From positions 26,157,462 to 26,215,461 of the forward strand of contig CM055113.1 in assembly GCA_029204225.1 (NCBI GenBank): a DNA stretch of 58,000 nt, read 5' to 3'. Shown here in pieces: positions 43,960-56,698 of the stretch. Each line of letters begins with the position of its first letter. Position 1 is the stretch's first letter. Below the pieces are notes generated by a model, which was not told the DNA's origin, did no database searches, and saw nothing but the letters and a program-made list of their open reading frames with translations. Position numbers and translations under genes: made by a program. The DNA is from Diphasiastrum complanatum. Lineage: Eukaryota; Streptophyta; Lycopodiopsida; Lycopodiales; Lycopodiaceae.

Positions 43960-46390
43960 AATAAAAATAATATCTTACCCAACACCAAGAAATCCTTGCA
44001 TAGTCCACATCAAAACCTCCTTCACTATGAAATTTCGGCCTTTTAACTCAGTCAAAACATCCAAATCTCGTGGCCCATCGTGATATGTGTTGTGGTGAAA
44101 ATTTTTCCTTCGATCTATTCCTATCTTTTGCTATTTGTGCAATTTGCCATACCAAAAAGCAACAACAAATATAAGACATTCATACTTTGTACTGACTACA
44201 TTATATTGTTTACAGACAAGACAACACAATTAAAATATTACAAAGTAATAATATATTAGTAATGTCAATCAATGTATTGCATTATTACTGCTTTTGTAGT
44301 CTCTCTAACTTGAGATATTTACAAGTGAAATATAACATAAACCTAATCTACTAATCGTCATCATTTTCATCATGACGTCCACTCTGCATGAACACAAGCA
44401 AACAAGACAATAGTTAATGCTTATGGTTTAGGGTGAATACGTTTTCACAATAATATGCGACGAACATAAAAATTAAATGGAAAAAAAAAAGTTACATGTG
44501 GAGGATGACCCTCGCTCTTCAATCTATCGACTAATGTCTCATAGGCTTTCCTAAATGCAAAGTCGTACTCTTCTTTAACTAGGAGACATCCATAATCCGC
44601 CAATTGTGCATACAATTTAAGTTTAAATTAGTTTAGGGTTGGAGCTAGTTCACTTACCATGCTTCCTTGTAAGCTTCCATTCTCTCTTGATCCCAACTTA
44701 GGAATGTCTGCTCTTTTGTATCCTAGCTATAGCAACATCTTTTTGAAGCCTATACTTTTCTGGTGTTTTTTACTCGGCTTTAACCAAGTTCCAATCATGT
44801 CTAGAATATCAGTGGAGTTTGTATGTCTCATCTCTATAAGCTCATCATATTGAATCATGACAATGTCTTATTTACAAACTCATATATTTATTTTATTTTT
44901 TTATGTCGAATTTCACATCTTGTGGAAATTCTCCATGAAGATTATTAATAATCCACAATTTAAGTTCTGTAGATTGTTTTCAGCCCATTTCACAAATGTT
45001 CTTCCCTTCACCAGTCCATTCGATTGTGGAGAATAGGAAGCAGCCAATTTTTTTCGATACCAATCGTCAAACAATAATCCTTGAATGCAGTTGAGATGTA
45101 TTCATCGCCATTATCATTCCTGAGAGATTTAATTCTTTTGTTTGTCTGCAACTTTGCATGCTCTTTGTACTTTTGGAAGAATGGAAAAGTTTCAGATTTG
45201 TGCTTCATATACAATATTATGATTAAAATCATGTTCACTTACCTGCAAGTACAAACAACAAACAATAATTATTTTGCAATAAGATAAATTACCATAAACC
45301 TACTCAACAAGAATAAATAATTCGTGATAATATATTTTCGTGAATGTTTGTAGCAAACTAGTGGATTGAGCAAACTATGTACCATGACATGATCTTCAAT
45401 CCCTTGAGCATTTATTGGATTTGAAGGGCCCGCTTAATTAGGTTTTGGTGGAGGCCTCATCGACATGTGATCTTTGACTATGTGTCTTTTGGGATATTTT
45501 AATCTTTTGCAATCGACACAATCACAACGGATCTTTTCAGCCCATGGATCTGGCTACATAAATCAAAAGAAAAACATCTTCAGTGTCATATATTCGAGCA
45601 CTCAAATATGGCTTGCAATTAGACATGAACAAGTATTTTGAAATTCAAAAGATTGTTTGTTATGGAAAAAAAATAGGACTAATTATAATGCAAACAAACA
45701 AAAGATACAAACAAACATGGTGAACAATTTTATTCTGTACTCGTCAAAAGAGATGTGTATATTGTCTTTGTGTCTCGTAACAAATAGCCGGAGACCTATT
45801 AGGTGGTCTAGATCTATCACTACCTGAAGTGCTAGACAAAACTTGACCTGCATGAATTCTTTGCATGAATTCAATACTAACATCATTACTCTATATCTAT
45901 TTTGACTAGTGACATAAATTTACATTGCAAGAGAATTAGAAGAGAGCCACAAACACATTATATAGACATAGTGGATATAATAACTAGACATGTATCATGT
46001 GAAGGTGCATGTGCTGAATGATCATGAGTACTAGGTCGTGGTATTGTTGACGAGGTAGTGGTTGGCTCACAAGAAACAACAACATTTGACGTCTTCCAAG
46101 TGCCTTGCGATCCATGTTCACATCCACAGATTGGGGCATTTATGAAATCTCTCCAAAGAAGATATTGTATAAAAAACCATTCATAATTTAGGAACATCAA
46201 CATCAATTTTTCTCTTTAAAACATTCAGAATAAAAAGTCTACTATAAAAAATGGTCTAGTATAAATTGAAAATAAACTGATTTTAATTACTTGCTGGGCT
46301 TTACGAGCACGTGCCAAATATTTCTTGCAATCTAGGGGAGCTGTCTCTGGTGGCTGACCTGGTCGATCCATTTCTACATCAATAGCAAAA
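43960..46390 (-). pseudogene. decayed CACTA (En/Spm)-like transposon remnant
   Basis: Several minus-strand pieces fit a CACTA transposase gene. At about 45450-45555 the reading EKIRCDCVDCKRLKYPKRHIV matches the Cys-pattern of the transposase-associated domain. At about 43985-44100 the reading GRNFIVKEVLMWTMQGFLG resembles the tnp2 block before the usual SGW motif and ends at a GGTAAGA donor. At about 44490-44610 an exon-like piece (EEYDFAFRKAYETLVDRL) resembles the plant transposase C-terminal family. At about 46290-46372 a short frame starts MDRPGQPPETAPLDCKK. The pieces lie in mixed order and frames, with other insertions between them. No CACTA termini or 3-bp duplication were found. Confidence 0.45.
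45008..45238 (-). pseudogene. copia integrase fragment
   Basis: A 76-codon minus-strand frame holds the middle of a copia integrase core (FFQKYKEHAKLQTNKRIKSL, then RNDNGDEYIS and FKDYC), corresponding to the SDNGGEY block of elements A-D. The first catalytic Asp and the Glu region are not readable. It is a stand-alone relic within the CACTA-like remnant. Confidence 0.65.
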
Positions 46391-46609
46391 ATACATTACT
46401 AACCATAAAAACCATGACCACTAACAAATGACGTCAAGCAACAACCACAATAACATAAGTTGCAAGAAGTAAAGTTAACGAAAACATGTTTGTATAAGTA
46501 GATGATTCATAGCATAGTTAATTTTGGTAGTGCAATATAGAGTACTTCGACGAAGAATATGCACTCCCAAAATTTAATTCTCAAGCAATGGTATTAACAG
46601 ATTATATTT

Positions 46610-46614
46610 TCTTA
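46610..46614. repeat. target site duplication of copia D (left), tctta
   Basis: This matches tcttc at 52599-52603 at four of five bases. One substitution since insertion fits the age of the element. Confidence 0.6.
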
Positions 46615-47297
46615 TGTGAAAAATTGCCTACATTGGCAAATCTAGCCATGCAGAATATTGTACATTTTGTCAATATTGTTTGTCGATTACTTGAATGGCC
46701 AAAGTGCCACTTGTACGTACACACCTAAAGTAGGTTACCAAGAGTCAAGAGGAGTGGTTGTGTCCATTTGGTAGTGATTCCTACTTTGTAGGATCTAGAC
46801 CATGATTTATGATGAGATTTGTACCTACCATACACCTACCAAGCATGACTCTTGGATCTAGGCTAGGGTTTTCACATTAGGGCAAGAAAGTGGAGTCTAC
46901 TTCCTTATTACATGCTGGATTTTCACCTAACTTAGCAAAGGAAGTGTGTTTTACTATGTATTACCATTCTCCATAGTGAGAAGATAGAAACTTTTTGGAG
47001 CCTCAAGGAGAAACTCGAGTTTCCTCTCATTGTATGGTGATTACTCTTGATTTCCAATGAAACCCAGCTTTGGCACTTTGTAAACACTGTCTACAGGCCG
47101 TACTACAGCCTTATTTCCACACGTGTGGAGTTGGATTATACTAATTGATCAATGCTTTGATTGTCTCTACTTGTTTCCTATCAAGCTAGATCTTGTTTTC
47201 TGATGACTAGTTTCTGGTAGATTGTTTAACAAGCATACAGTCACCTTGTGGATCATTCAAAGATCCATTTATGATTCTTAGTACTGTACTTTTAACA
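46615..47297 (+). repeat. 5' LTR of copia D
   Basis: 683 bp, TGTGAAAAATTGCC to ACTTTTAACA, with CACACGTGTG at 47118-47127. Compared with the 3' LTR it lacks a few bases near 47190 (aagctgctaaactag in the other copy). Confidence 0.9.
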
Positions 47298-47309
47298 TGG
47301 TATTAGAGC
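47298..47309 (+). promoter_or_regulatory. primer binding site of copia D, one mismatch
   Basis: TGGTATTAGAGC follows the LTR. The seventh base is T where the other elements have C, consistent with decay after insertion. Confidence 0.85.
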
Positions 47310-47928
47310 CAAGTAGAAGGCCATTGATCTGTGTTTGAATCTAATCCAGTTTTAGCAGGTTTTGGTGCAAAAAGCTAGTATTGGAAGGGCGAGCTGCTAT
47401 CCAGGTTTTGGTGAGGGGATTTGATCCCAAACTTTTTCAGGATCAAAATCTGTACTGTTCACACGTGTGGGCATCTCTGAACCAGCATTTAATAACCCAT
47501 ATTCATTGGATCATAGAAAATTCATCTGGTGTCAGTTTGATGTAATTTTTTGTGCAAATCCTAGGATAAACTACCAAGATCACTTACCATTGATTAGCTT
47601 TGAATTTTTTTCATGAAAACTTATTAATCTAGGCTGATTTCGAACCTTCTTAAAGTGGAAATCAGGTCTTGAAAGTACATCAAAGTGAATGAGAGAGATA
47701 GAGTCAGTTTTTGTCCAACAATAGCCAAGATTGGCAAGATTTGCTTGAGAGTAGTTTTCATCTCATCTTATCTTCATTCCAGCTTTGTGAGGGGGTGATA
47801 GAACTATGATTACAAATCCATCTGTTGGATTAGAAGTCAACATTTGAGTAAACACTACAAGTTAGAAACCTTTGTGAATTTTAGGTCCAAACAAATCTAT
47901 ATCTTGTGTGTAGAATCTTGCTAGTAAG

Positions 47929-50900
47929 ATGGGATCAATGGGAGCCTACCTTCTAGAAGCTAGTGAGAGGTTAAATTATACCAATTATGCTATTTGAAAA
48001 GTGAGGATGGAGTCACTAATGGTGCTCCATGATCTTTATGATTTTCTATTAGATGATGAAGATGAACCTCTAGGTGCACAAGAATTAGTGAGATACAAGA
48101 AGAGGTCTAGGCTTGCACTTCACTGTATTAAGAGAAATGTAAGCAATGATCTTTTAAGGGAAATATCATCATGTAAGAGTGCTAAAGAGGCTTTGGAATC
48201 TTTAAAATCTATCTATGAGTTTAGTAACACTTCGAGGGTTCTCATGCTTAGGAATCAAATTCTACAAAGCATGAAGATGAGTGATGAGAGTGCACAAGAT
48301 TGTGTTAAGAATCAAGTCTCTCAATAGGGAGTTAGCTTCCATTGGAGAGAAAATTCAAGATAGTGAGCTTGTTCAGATTGTCCTCAATGGTCTAGGGAGT
48401 GACTTTACAAATTTGGTCCAAAGCTTTGCAATTCAAGACACTTTGCCTACTATAGAAAATCTACACAGTGTATTAGTAGTTGAAGAGTGTAGAATGATGC
48501 ATACCAATGTAAGAATGAATGCTATTTCTCTGTAGGATGGTGATGAGAAAGCTAATTTCTCATTCAAAAGCAAGAAGAAGACCAATGGCAAGAAGAAGCA
48601 CTTCAAGGAGATCAAGGAGGAGGATGAGGCTTCAAGCTCAGAGGGCAAGATCAAAGACAAGTCCAAGTACAAATGTTTTTTTTGTGGAAAGAAAGGACAT
48701 TTTGCATCAAAATGTCTCAAGAAGAAGAAGGCACAAGAGAGCAAACAAAGCAACATTGCACATCAGGAGGAGGAGGAGGATGAAGAGTCATCCTTGATGG
48801 TTTCCAACAAACCACCATCATCCAAGAGCAACACCAATGATTCTTGGTGGATTGATAGTGGGGCTAATTCCCACATGACATATCAAAAGGACATATTCTC
48901 CACTTTACTTTCTTACAATGATTTACATAGATCAATCTATACTGCAAGTAGTCAAGAATGTAAGATAAGTGGAATAGGAACAATTCCCTTGTATGTGGGA
49001 TCATCCAAAAGGATGAATCTTGATAATTTTTTTTATGTTCCTAAGTTAACCAAGAATTTGCTTAGTGCTGGCCAGTTAATGGATAATGGCCTAGATGTAC
49101 AATTTAGGCATGGAGTTTGTTCCATCCTTAGAAATGATGAATGTATAGCCAAAGGCTTTAAGCAAGGTAGATTGTTTAAGCTTGATGCTAATGTTGCAGT
49201 GGAGAGTGTTAACTTGGCAAAGGTGGAGTTATCAAAGGTGGAACTGTGGCATAAAAGGTTGGGCCACCCCAACTACAAAGCCATGGAATCTATGGCCGCA
49301 AAGGAGCTTGCAGTTGGACTCCCCAAGCATTTGTCAAAGTGTGGGAAGAGATGTGAAGCATGCAGCCTCTCAAAGGCTCACAAACTACCCTTCTCAAGAT
49401 CTACATCAAGATCAAACTCTCCTCTTGAACTCATCCATTTGGATGTTCATTGTTTTTCACATGAGTCTAATGGTGGTGCCAAGTACTATGTAATCTTCAT
49501 TGATGACTATTCTAGATTTTGTTGGATGTACCTCTTGTCTAGCAAATCAATGGTGTTCGATTCTTTTGTAAAGTTCAAGACTTTGGTAGAAAATCAACTT
49601 AGTACCAAGATTAAGGTATTAAGGAGTGATAATGGAGGTGAATATATCTCCAATAAGTTGATTGACTTTTGTAGTTCTAATGGCATAAAGAGGGAGTTGT
49701 CATGTCCATACACCCCTCAACAAAATGGAGTGAGTGAGAGAACAAATAGATCTCTTTGTGAGTGTGCTAAGGCCTTAAGGCTGGTTGTTTCTCTATCCAA
49801 ACCATTTTGGGGTGAAGCAATAACTTGTGCTAACTATTTGTGCAATAGATTGCCAAACCAAGCCATTGGAGGAATCACACCATTTGAAGCTCTATTTGGA
49901 GAGAAGCCCAATCTCAAGGATCTCAAAGTTTTTGGATCCACTTGCTATGTACACCAATCCTTGGATAAGAGAAGGAAGGATGATGCAACATCCATCAAAG
50001 GCATCTTTGTGGGATATGGTGAGAATAGCAAAGGTTGTAGAGTCTTCAATCCCATCACTAGCAAGGTGATAGTGAGTAGGTATGTTAATTTTATGAAGGA
50101 CATGCTTGTGATTTGATGATAATGCTACTAATCATCTTGATGCCAAAGATCATGCTAGGATGGAGGAGGAGCTTCCAAGTGAAGAAGAACTTGAGGATCC
50201 ACCTCAAGATGCAAGAACTCCAAGAACTCCAAGAAGATCTACAAGGGCAAGATCCGAGCCATTGAGGCTCACCTATGATGGTCAAGGTGATCAAAGGGAA
50301 GGCTCATTATCTTTCACATCTTACACCTTTCTTACTTCAATGTTAGATGAGACAACATGCTATGAAGATGCTTGTAAGTCTAAAATTTGGATGGATGCTA
50401 TGCAAGTAGAGTATGATGCTCTTATTGAGAATCATACTTGGGATCTTGTGGATCTTCCTCAAGGGAAGAAACCTCTTGATTGCAAGTGGGTATTTAGATT
50501 GAAGTATAATCAAGATGGATCAATAAGCAAGCATAAAGCTAGGTTTGTTTCCAAAGGTTTTTTACAAACCAAAGGCATTGATTATGATGAGACTTTTGCT
50601 CCTGTGGCTAAGCTTGTTACTATCAGGTTGATCATTAGTCTTGCTACAACCTTCAATTGGGAGCTATTCCAACTTGACTTCACAAATGCATTCCTCAATG
50701 GTTATTTGGAGGAAGAGATCTACACGAGGCAACCCGAGGACTTCATCAAGGCAAAGCATGAAGTAAAGGTGTGTTTTTTTGAAGAAGAGCCTTTATGGGC
50801 TCAAGCAAGCACCTAGAGCATGGTACTCTAGGCTAAACCCTTTTCTCATTTCCATAAATTTTGTAATGAGTGCCTATGATCCATCATTTTATATAAGTTT

Positions 50901-51946
50901 TCATGATGGCATTATTATTATTCTTGTTTTGTATGTAGATGACATTATCTTGAGTGGTAAGTCTAGATGGAATTAGAGATGTAAAAATTGCTTTAGCAAA
51001 AGAGTTTAAGATGGTAGATCTCGGCCTATTAAGCTTCATTCTTGGAAAAGAGGTTATAAGAGGATGTGATTTTAGATTCATTTGTCAATCTAAATATGCT
51101 ACATCCATCCTAGATAGATTTGGAATGAGGAATTGTAAAGGCATTGAGACACCAATGGAGCAACATGTAAAAGCATCTATTGGTTGTGATGAAGCATCCT
51201 TTGAGGACATCATATTATATAGAAGGCTTATTGGCTCCTTGATCTATTTAACTATAACTAGACCTGATATTAGTTATAGTGTTGGAAAGTTAAGCCTATT
51301 CATGCAAAGTCCTCTAGTTTCACATTGGAAGATGGCCAAAAGAGTTCTTATATACATTTTATCCACTAAGAATTTTGGCATTTTGTATAGAGGAACTAAT
51401 CTTGGCTTAAGAGCCTATAATGACTCGGATTTTATAGGTGACAAAGTGGATAGAAGATCAACAAGTGCCTTTGCCACCTTTCTACGTGATGGAGTAGTAT
51501 CATGGCTTTCCAAAAAGCAAGATACCATCTCCCTATCTTCCACAGAATCCGAATACAAGGCCTTGACATCAACATGCAAGGAGGTCTTGTGGCTCAAAAG
51601 GCTATTGGTGGAGCTTCATGTCATGGAGGAGGAGATCCCTATCATATATTGTGACAACCAATCAGCCCAATCACTTGCAACTAATCCTACATTCCATGCA
51701 AGGAGCAAATACATCAAAATTGCTCATCATTTCGTGAGGGAAAAAGTGCAAGCTAAAGAGATCAAGCTCCAACACGTGCCATCATCAAGTTGCTTGGCTG
51801 ATCTGTTTACTAAACCTTTAACTAAAGATTCATTTGTCAAGCTTACATCTTCAATTGGAGTTATTGATAAAAGCATTGTGATCTCCAAGGCTAGATTTGA
51901 GGAGGAGTGTGAAAAATTGCCTACATTGGCAAATCTAGCCATGTAG
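47929..51946 (+). pseudogene. copia D gag-pol, multiply broken
   Basis: Gag starts at the ATG at 47929. The breaks I can place are a TGA at 47995-47997 (Trp position), a frameshift near 48290-48325, a TAG at 48533-48535, a frameshift near 50100-50116, a frameshift near 50775 beside a run of seven T, and a frameshift near 50955-50975. Domains are otherwise in normal order. They are a CCHC knuckle (CFFCGKKGHFASKC, about 48673-48714), a protease (WWIDSGANSHM), integrase with FIDDYSRFCW and GVSERTNRS, reverse transcriptase with YVDDIILSG (about 50934-50960), and RNase H (YNDSDFIGD, SSTESEYKAL, HARSKYIKIAHHF). The stretch 48536-50116 is a long clean frame covering knuckle to integrase. Confidence 0.93.
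51899..51907 (+). promoter_or_regulatory. polypurine tract of copia D
   Basis: GAGGAGGAG directly precedes the 3' LTR start. Confidence 0.8.
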
Positions 51947-52598
51947 AATATTGTACATTTTGTCAATATTGTTTGTTGGTTACTTGAATGGCCAAAGTGC
52001 CACTTGTACATAAACACCTAAAGTAGGTTACCACAAGTCAAGAGGAGTGGTTGTGTCCATTTGGTAGTGATTCCTACTTTGTAGGATCTAGACCATGATT
52101 TATGATGAGATTTGTACCTACCATGCACCTACCAAGCATGACTCTTGGATCTAGGCTAGGGTATTCACATTAGGGCAGGAAAGTGGAGTCTACTTCCTTA
52201 TTACATGCTGGATTTTCACCTAACTTAGCAAAGGAAGTGTGTTTTACTATGTATTCCCATTCTCCATAGTGAGAAGATATGAACTTTTTGGAGCCTCAAG
52301 GAGAAACTCGAGTTTCCTCTCATTGTATGGTGATTACTCTTGATTTCCAATGAAACCCAGCTTTGGCACTTTGTAAAAACTGTCTACAGGCCGGACTACA
52401 GCCTTATTTCCACACGTGTGGAGTTGGATTATACTAATTGATCAATGCTTTGATTGTCTCTACTTGTTTCCTATCAAGCTGCTAAACTAGATCTTGTTTT
52501 CTGATGACTAGTTTCTGATAGATTGTTTAACAAGCATACAATCACCTTGTGGATCATTCAAAGATCCATTTATGGTCCTAAGTACTGTACTTTTCACA
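51908..52598 (+). repeat. 3' LTR of copia D
   Basis: 691 bp, TGTGAAAAATTGCC to ACTTTTCACA, partner of 46615-47297. Confidence 0.9.
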
Positions 52599-52603
52599 TC
52601 TTC

Positions 52604-53339
52604 AACACCAAGGACTTTAAGATTCTAAAACGCCTTCTATATATCTCACTTTTCACTAATTTTTGAAACATATAAGAATATTAGAGACACATAGATCATG
52701 ATGAGACGACTTAGAACTCCAAAAAATTTCAATACATTAGTTTAAAGCAAATCACAATGCTAGAGATAAAACAAAGTTAAAACATGGATCACTAGAAGCA
52801 CATGCACGCTACACATTCTTTGAGGACTCGCTATATAGTGTACATAAAAAATCATCTAACCTATAATTTAAGTAGCAAACTAGCATAAGGTTGTGCAAAT
52901 TAGTGTGGAACTCATCATGAGTATGATCTTTTGTACGGTTGATGGGCTCAAGCATATACAGTAATTAGTTTTTCCCCTGATAACAGTTAGCTGTCAGGCT
53001 TAGTTAATTGTCATCCTCATCAAAGACCCTTTGACAATACATGCCCTCCACCATTCCCTCTACAATATGAGTGTCCCTGAAGCATGCTTCACCGTTTTTA
53101 ACTATTAATAGTACTAAATAGCACACGTGATCCAATGTCTTGCTGCTTGTTATTCGACCATAAATTCATTGATGATTGGTAGGGATAATATAAGCATGGC
53201 ACAAAGCTTTACCCCATTCTCTTAAATACGTGGATTTCACTTTCAACATCTGTATCTCATGCCCATGTTGTTCCCCAAAAACTTCTATTTTTGTAGGTGG
53301 CTACCCATGTTTGACAATCAATGTGAGAGAGACTAAAGA
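52604..53339. other. AT-rich intergenic DNA, no gene seen
   Basis: About 740 bp between copia D and the second direct-repeat copy. Only short frames are present and I recognise nothing in it. Confidence 0.5.
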
Positions 53340-53719
53340 GATCTTTTCCCAAAAACACAAATAATCCTTCTTTTCCCAAAAAGACACAAATCATCCTTAT
53401 TTTCCCAAAAAAACACAAATCATCCTTCTTTTCCCAAACATGAGGAATATAATGATTCTCCATGATAGAGACTATGAATTCTTGCACTAGCCACCCTTCC
53501 ACCATGCTGCCCTAGGCCTTACCCTTCGCCTTACAAAGCCTTTCAATGTTTTCATAAATCACTCTAGAAGAAAACATCGATCGGCTATGGACGATGCTTG
53601 TATTGATAATATCAACGAGATTAATACTACATCACAAATAAATGATACTAATAGACTATGATCAACTAAAAACTAACTTATCAAGGCACGTTGCCACTAT
53701 TGTTGAGTTATGTATTGCC
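53340..53719. repeat. direct repeat copy 2 (partner at 41515-41857)
   Basis: Same sequence as copy 1 about 11.8 kb upstream, with one more cccaaaaaaacacaaatcat unit. Homology runs to 53719 and is cut there by the start of an LTR (TGTTAGCAGAC). This fixes the LTR boundary precisely. Confidence 0.85.
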
Positions 53720-54190
53720 TGTTAGCAGACTCTAGAGAATCTCCAAGTGTTGAGCCAAGCTGAAGACACAAGTTATCTCTCACCCATGACCGAGGAGGTC
53801 TCAGAAGGAAGAGAGCAGAAGAAGCTGATAGCTGAGCATGAGAGCCGAGGAAGTACTAGCTAGGAAGACAATGAGTTATCTATTTGAGCCTACATGGTGT
53901 ATCCCAAAGAAGGAATGACCATGTAGGAGCTATTAATATTTCCTAGGCATTGTAAATAAAGGTAGACCCCCCTTAAATTAGTTAGACTGAGCTACCTTTT
54001 GATGGTGACCTTTAGTAGAAGGGCAAATTCCACATGTAATTTCTAATTTGGTGGAATTGCCACATGGGCTCCACATGGGCAGCCTTCTTGCTTATTTAAG
54101 GGCCCCCCCTCTCTTGTGAGGGAGCTTTTGAATGTATTGTCAAGCTCATCGATGTTTCAGTGGGTCCTGCAACAGATTAGGGGTGAATAA
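53720..54190 (+). repeat. Ty3/gypsy LTR copy, 3'-truncated
   Basis: It starts TGTTAGCAGACTCTAGAG and is closely similar to the sequence starting at 54191 over about 430 bp, including a promoter-like cttatttaaggg stretch (about 54091-54102). It then diverges after gtcaagctc into about 45 bp (ending ggggtgaataa) not seen in the second copy. That end may be a truncation scar. Confidence 0.7.
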
Positions 54191-55190
54191 TGTTAGCAGA
54201 TTCTAGAGAATCTCCAAGTGACGAGCCAAGCTGAAGACACAAGTTATCTCTCACCCATGATCGAGGAGGTCTCAGAAGGAAGAGAGCAGAAGAAGCTGAG
54301 AGCCGAGCATGAGAGCCGAGGAAGTACTAGCTAGGAAGACATCGAGTTATCTATGTGAGCCTACATGGTGTATCCCAAAGAAGGAATGGCCATGTAGGAG
54401 CTAATAATATTTTCTAGGCATTGTAAATACAGGTAGACCCTCCTTAAATTAGTTAGAGTGAGCCACCTTTTGATGGTGACCTTTAGTAGAAGGGCAAATT
54501 CCACATGTAATTTCTAATTTGGTGGAATTGCCACCTGGGCTCCACATGGGCAGCCTTCTTGCTTATTTAAGGGCCCCCCTCTCTTGTGAGGGAGCTTTTG
54601 AATGTATTGTCAAGCTCTCTTGAGCTAATAAGAGGATCCTCCACGAGTTCTTGATGATAGCTAAGTTCCTTGTTCATGGCAATGTTCTTGAGTGAGATTT
54701 CTATGAGCATGCTTGATTCCTTTGCATTTTGGATTAACTAGGTTCTTGTTTCTTGTTTCTTGCTTAGTTGTGGATTAGGATTCAGTTCTTGTTTGTGGAA
54801 TAAGGTAGTAATCAGCATTCAAGTAAACTAGATAGGCTGGTTTGTCGTATAGATCTTGCATACTCCCTTGCAACCCAGTTCTTGATTGTTCTTGAGTAAT
54901 CTAAGCATCAAGTAATAAGTGTTTCTTGATTCTTAGATTATTAAAATGCTGCTAGGAATCTTGTTTCTTGTTTCTTGAATCTTGTTTCTTGTTCCAGTAG
55001 TTAATCTTGTCTTTGATTGTTTCTGATTCAGTAGATAATGGTAAGATTGCTCCCTGTACCAGAACGCTGATCTTCTTGAGCTGTAGATAGTTACATGGCT
55101 GGTTATGCATGTAGCTGAGTATCGAAACCATGTCTCCCATTGACAGGCTGAGAAATACATGTTGAAAACTGAGTAACGCTTCTGATTTCA
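54191..55190 (+). repeat. Ty3/gypsy 5' LTR region (3' edge unresolved)
   Basis: A second copy starts TGTTAGCAGATTCTAGAG directly after the first. It shares the first 430 bp and then extends with TTCTTGTTTCTTG-type short repeats (about 54740-54990). I could not find a clear CA end and primer binding site, so the LTR/leader border is somewhere between about 54640 and 55190. Confidence 0.6.
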
Positions 55191-55194
55191 ATCG

Positions 55195-55625
55195 ATGGCC
55201 TTCAGTTAGATCTCAACTGACACACTACATCAGATCTCAACCGACGCCATCCTCTTAAATCTCAAACGATGGCCTTCACTTAGATCTTGACCGACGCTTC
55301 GCATCAGATCTCAACCGACGGCCCTCAATTAAATCTTGACCAATGCCTATTCACTCAAATCTCAACCGGCGGTCAGTATTAAATCTCAACTGACCGCTTC
55401 GTGTCAGATCTTGACCGACAACTTCGTAACAGATCTCAACCGATGCTTTGCATCAAATCTCGACCGATGACGCTTCGCGTCAGATTTCAACCAACGACCT
55501 TGCGTCAGATCTCGACCGACGCCCTCGCCACAGATCTCGACCGACAGCTTTGCAATAGATCTCGACCTACGCTTTTGCGTCAGTTCTCAACCGATGGCTA
55601 ATTTCAGATCTCAACCGATCCTTTG
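55195..55625 (+). repeat. minisatellite in the gypsy leader
   Basis: About 14 degenerate units built on agatctcaaccgacgc, spaced by about 25-40 bp. The unit reads on with short variable linkers such as cttcgcatc. Open frames here are repeat-derived. Confidence 0.85.
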
Positions 55626-56698
55626 ATCGTCCAGTCCATATTCACCAGCATTACTTGTCACTGCAACCACTCGTAACGACTGCATTGATCTGTTGTAATC
55701 ATTTTGCATAGTGGCAACTGTATCCAACCGTAGCGAATACATTCACAAGCACACCCATTACTTCACTCTTTGCATTATTGTGACCCAAAACATACCGTGT
55801 TCATTTGCCACTTCTGTACACTATCCTACACGCACTCAACTGTAGTCCGCTTGCCTTCCAAACGCACTCACACCTCCTCCAAAATTACACCGTCAGGATC
55901 GCACTCTTTCCACCTTTTGTGCTTCACAACGATAACATCCAATTCCAACTATCCCACCGACCATTTTGACCCTTACTCACAGCAACCCAATTACGTCATT
56001 CCATCACCCGTAACAGCCCCATACATCCTTTCCATCGCAGCCAATCGCAATCCATCACAATTGTCCACACAACATCACAATCCGTCAGGATCGCAATCCA
56101 TTGCAAACGGTCCAGGCCACAATCCGTTACAAACGTACAGCCCACGAATCACCGCCACACTCCGCCATCCACTCATCTTTGTTCTCGACCCGTGGAGACC
56201 GCCACCCAGTGCCATCCATCCCAAGCAATTGAAACCGCAATCCTACGACCCTACGACTAGATTCGGCCGTCACAAACCGCAACAAGCCACAATCCCACGG
56301 CCCTACATCTACCCTCGGTCACCCCTGACCGCAGCAGACCGTAATCATACGGCCTACGACCCCTTCCTCACCTCCAACCACCAATCGACCACCCTTTCCC
56401 ACATTTCGCACAGCAACGTTGACGTCGCACCCAACCGTTGCTATAGCCACAAGCCATTGAGACTGCAACCGACCGCAACCGACTGCAAAAAAAAAAGAAA
56501 AGAAAAAAAACCCGCAACAGACTGCCACAACCCGTATTGCACCGCTACCACCGCATTCTATCGTTCCACCACCACCATTAGTCGCATTACACTCGCATCA
56601 ACCGTGTATCCGTAGCAACCTTATTCCAACACCCATATCCACTGTAACCAGAGTCCAAGTGCATATTTACACAATCCTACGACACTCTACAGGCTGTC
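55626..56698 (+). other. C-rich leader upstream of gypsy gag
   Basis: About 1.1 kb rich in C and A with many short cgcaac and ccgacc phrases. A 281-codon frame at 55770-56615 is rich in Pro, Thr, Ser and His and has no domain that I recognise. I read it as a chance frame in compositionally biased leader DNA. Confidence 0.5.

Larger units (their letters stand above)
46615..52598 (+). mobile_element. full-length but broken Ty1/copia element D
   Basis: It has LTRs of 683 and 691 bp with clearly more differences than elements B or C (a few per cent), a primer binding site with one change, and a gag-pol broken by stops and frameshifts. It is the oldest of the complete copia copies in the window. 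Confidence 0.93.

Noticed and set aside
55770-56615. 281-codon plus-strand frame
   Set aside because: It is biased to Pro, Thr, Ser and His, has no recognisable domain, and lies in the C-rich leader of a gypsy element next to a minisatellite. A chance frame is more likely.
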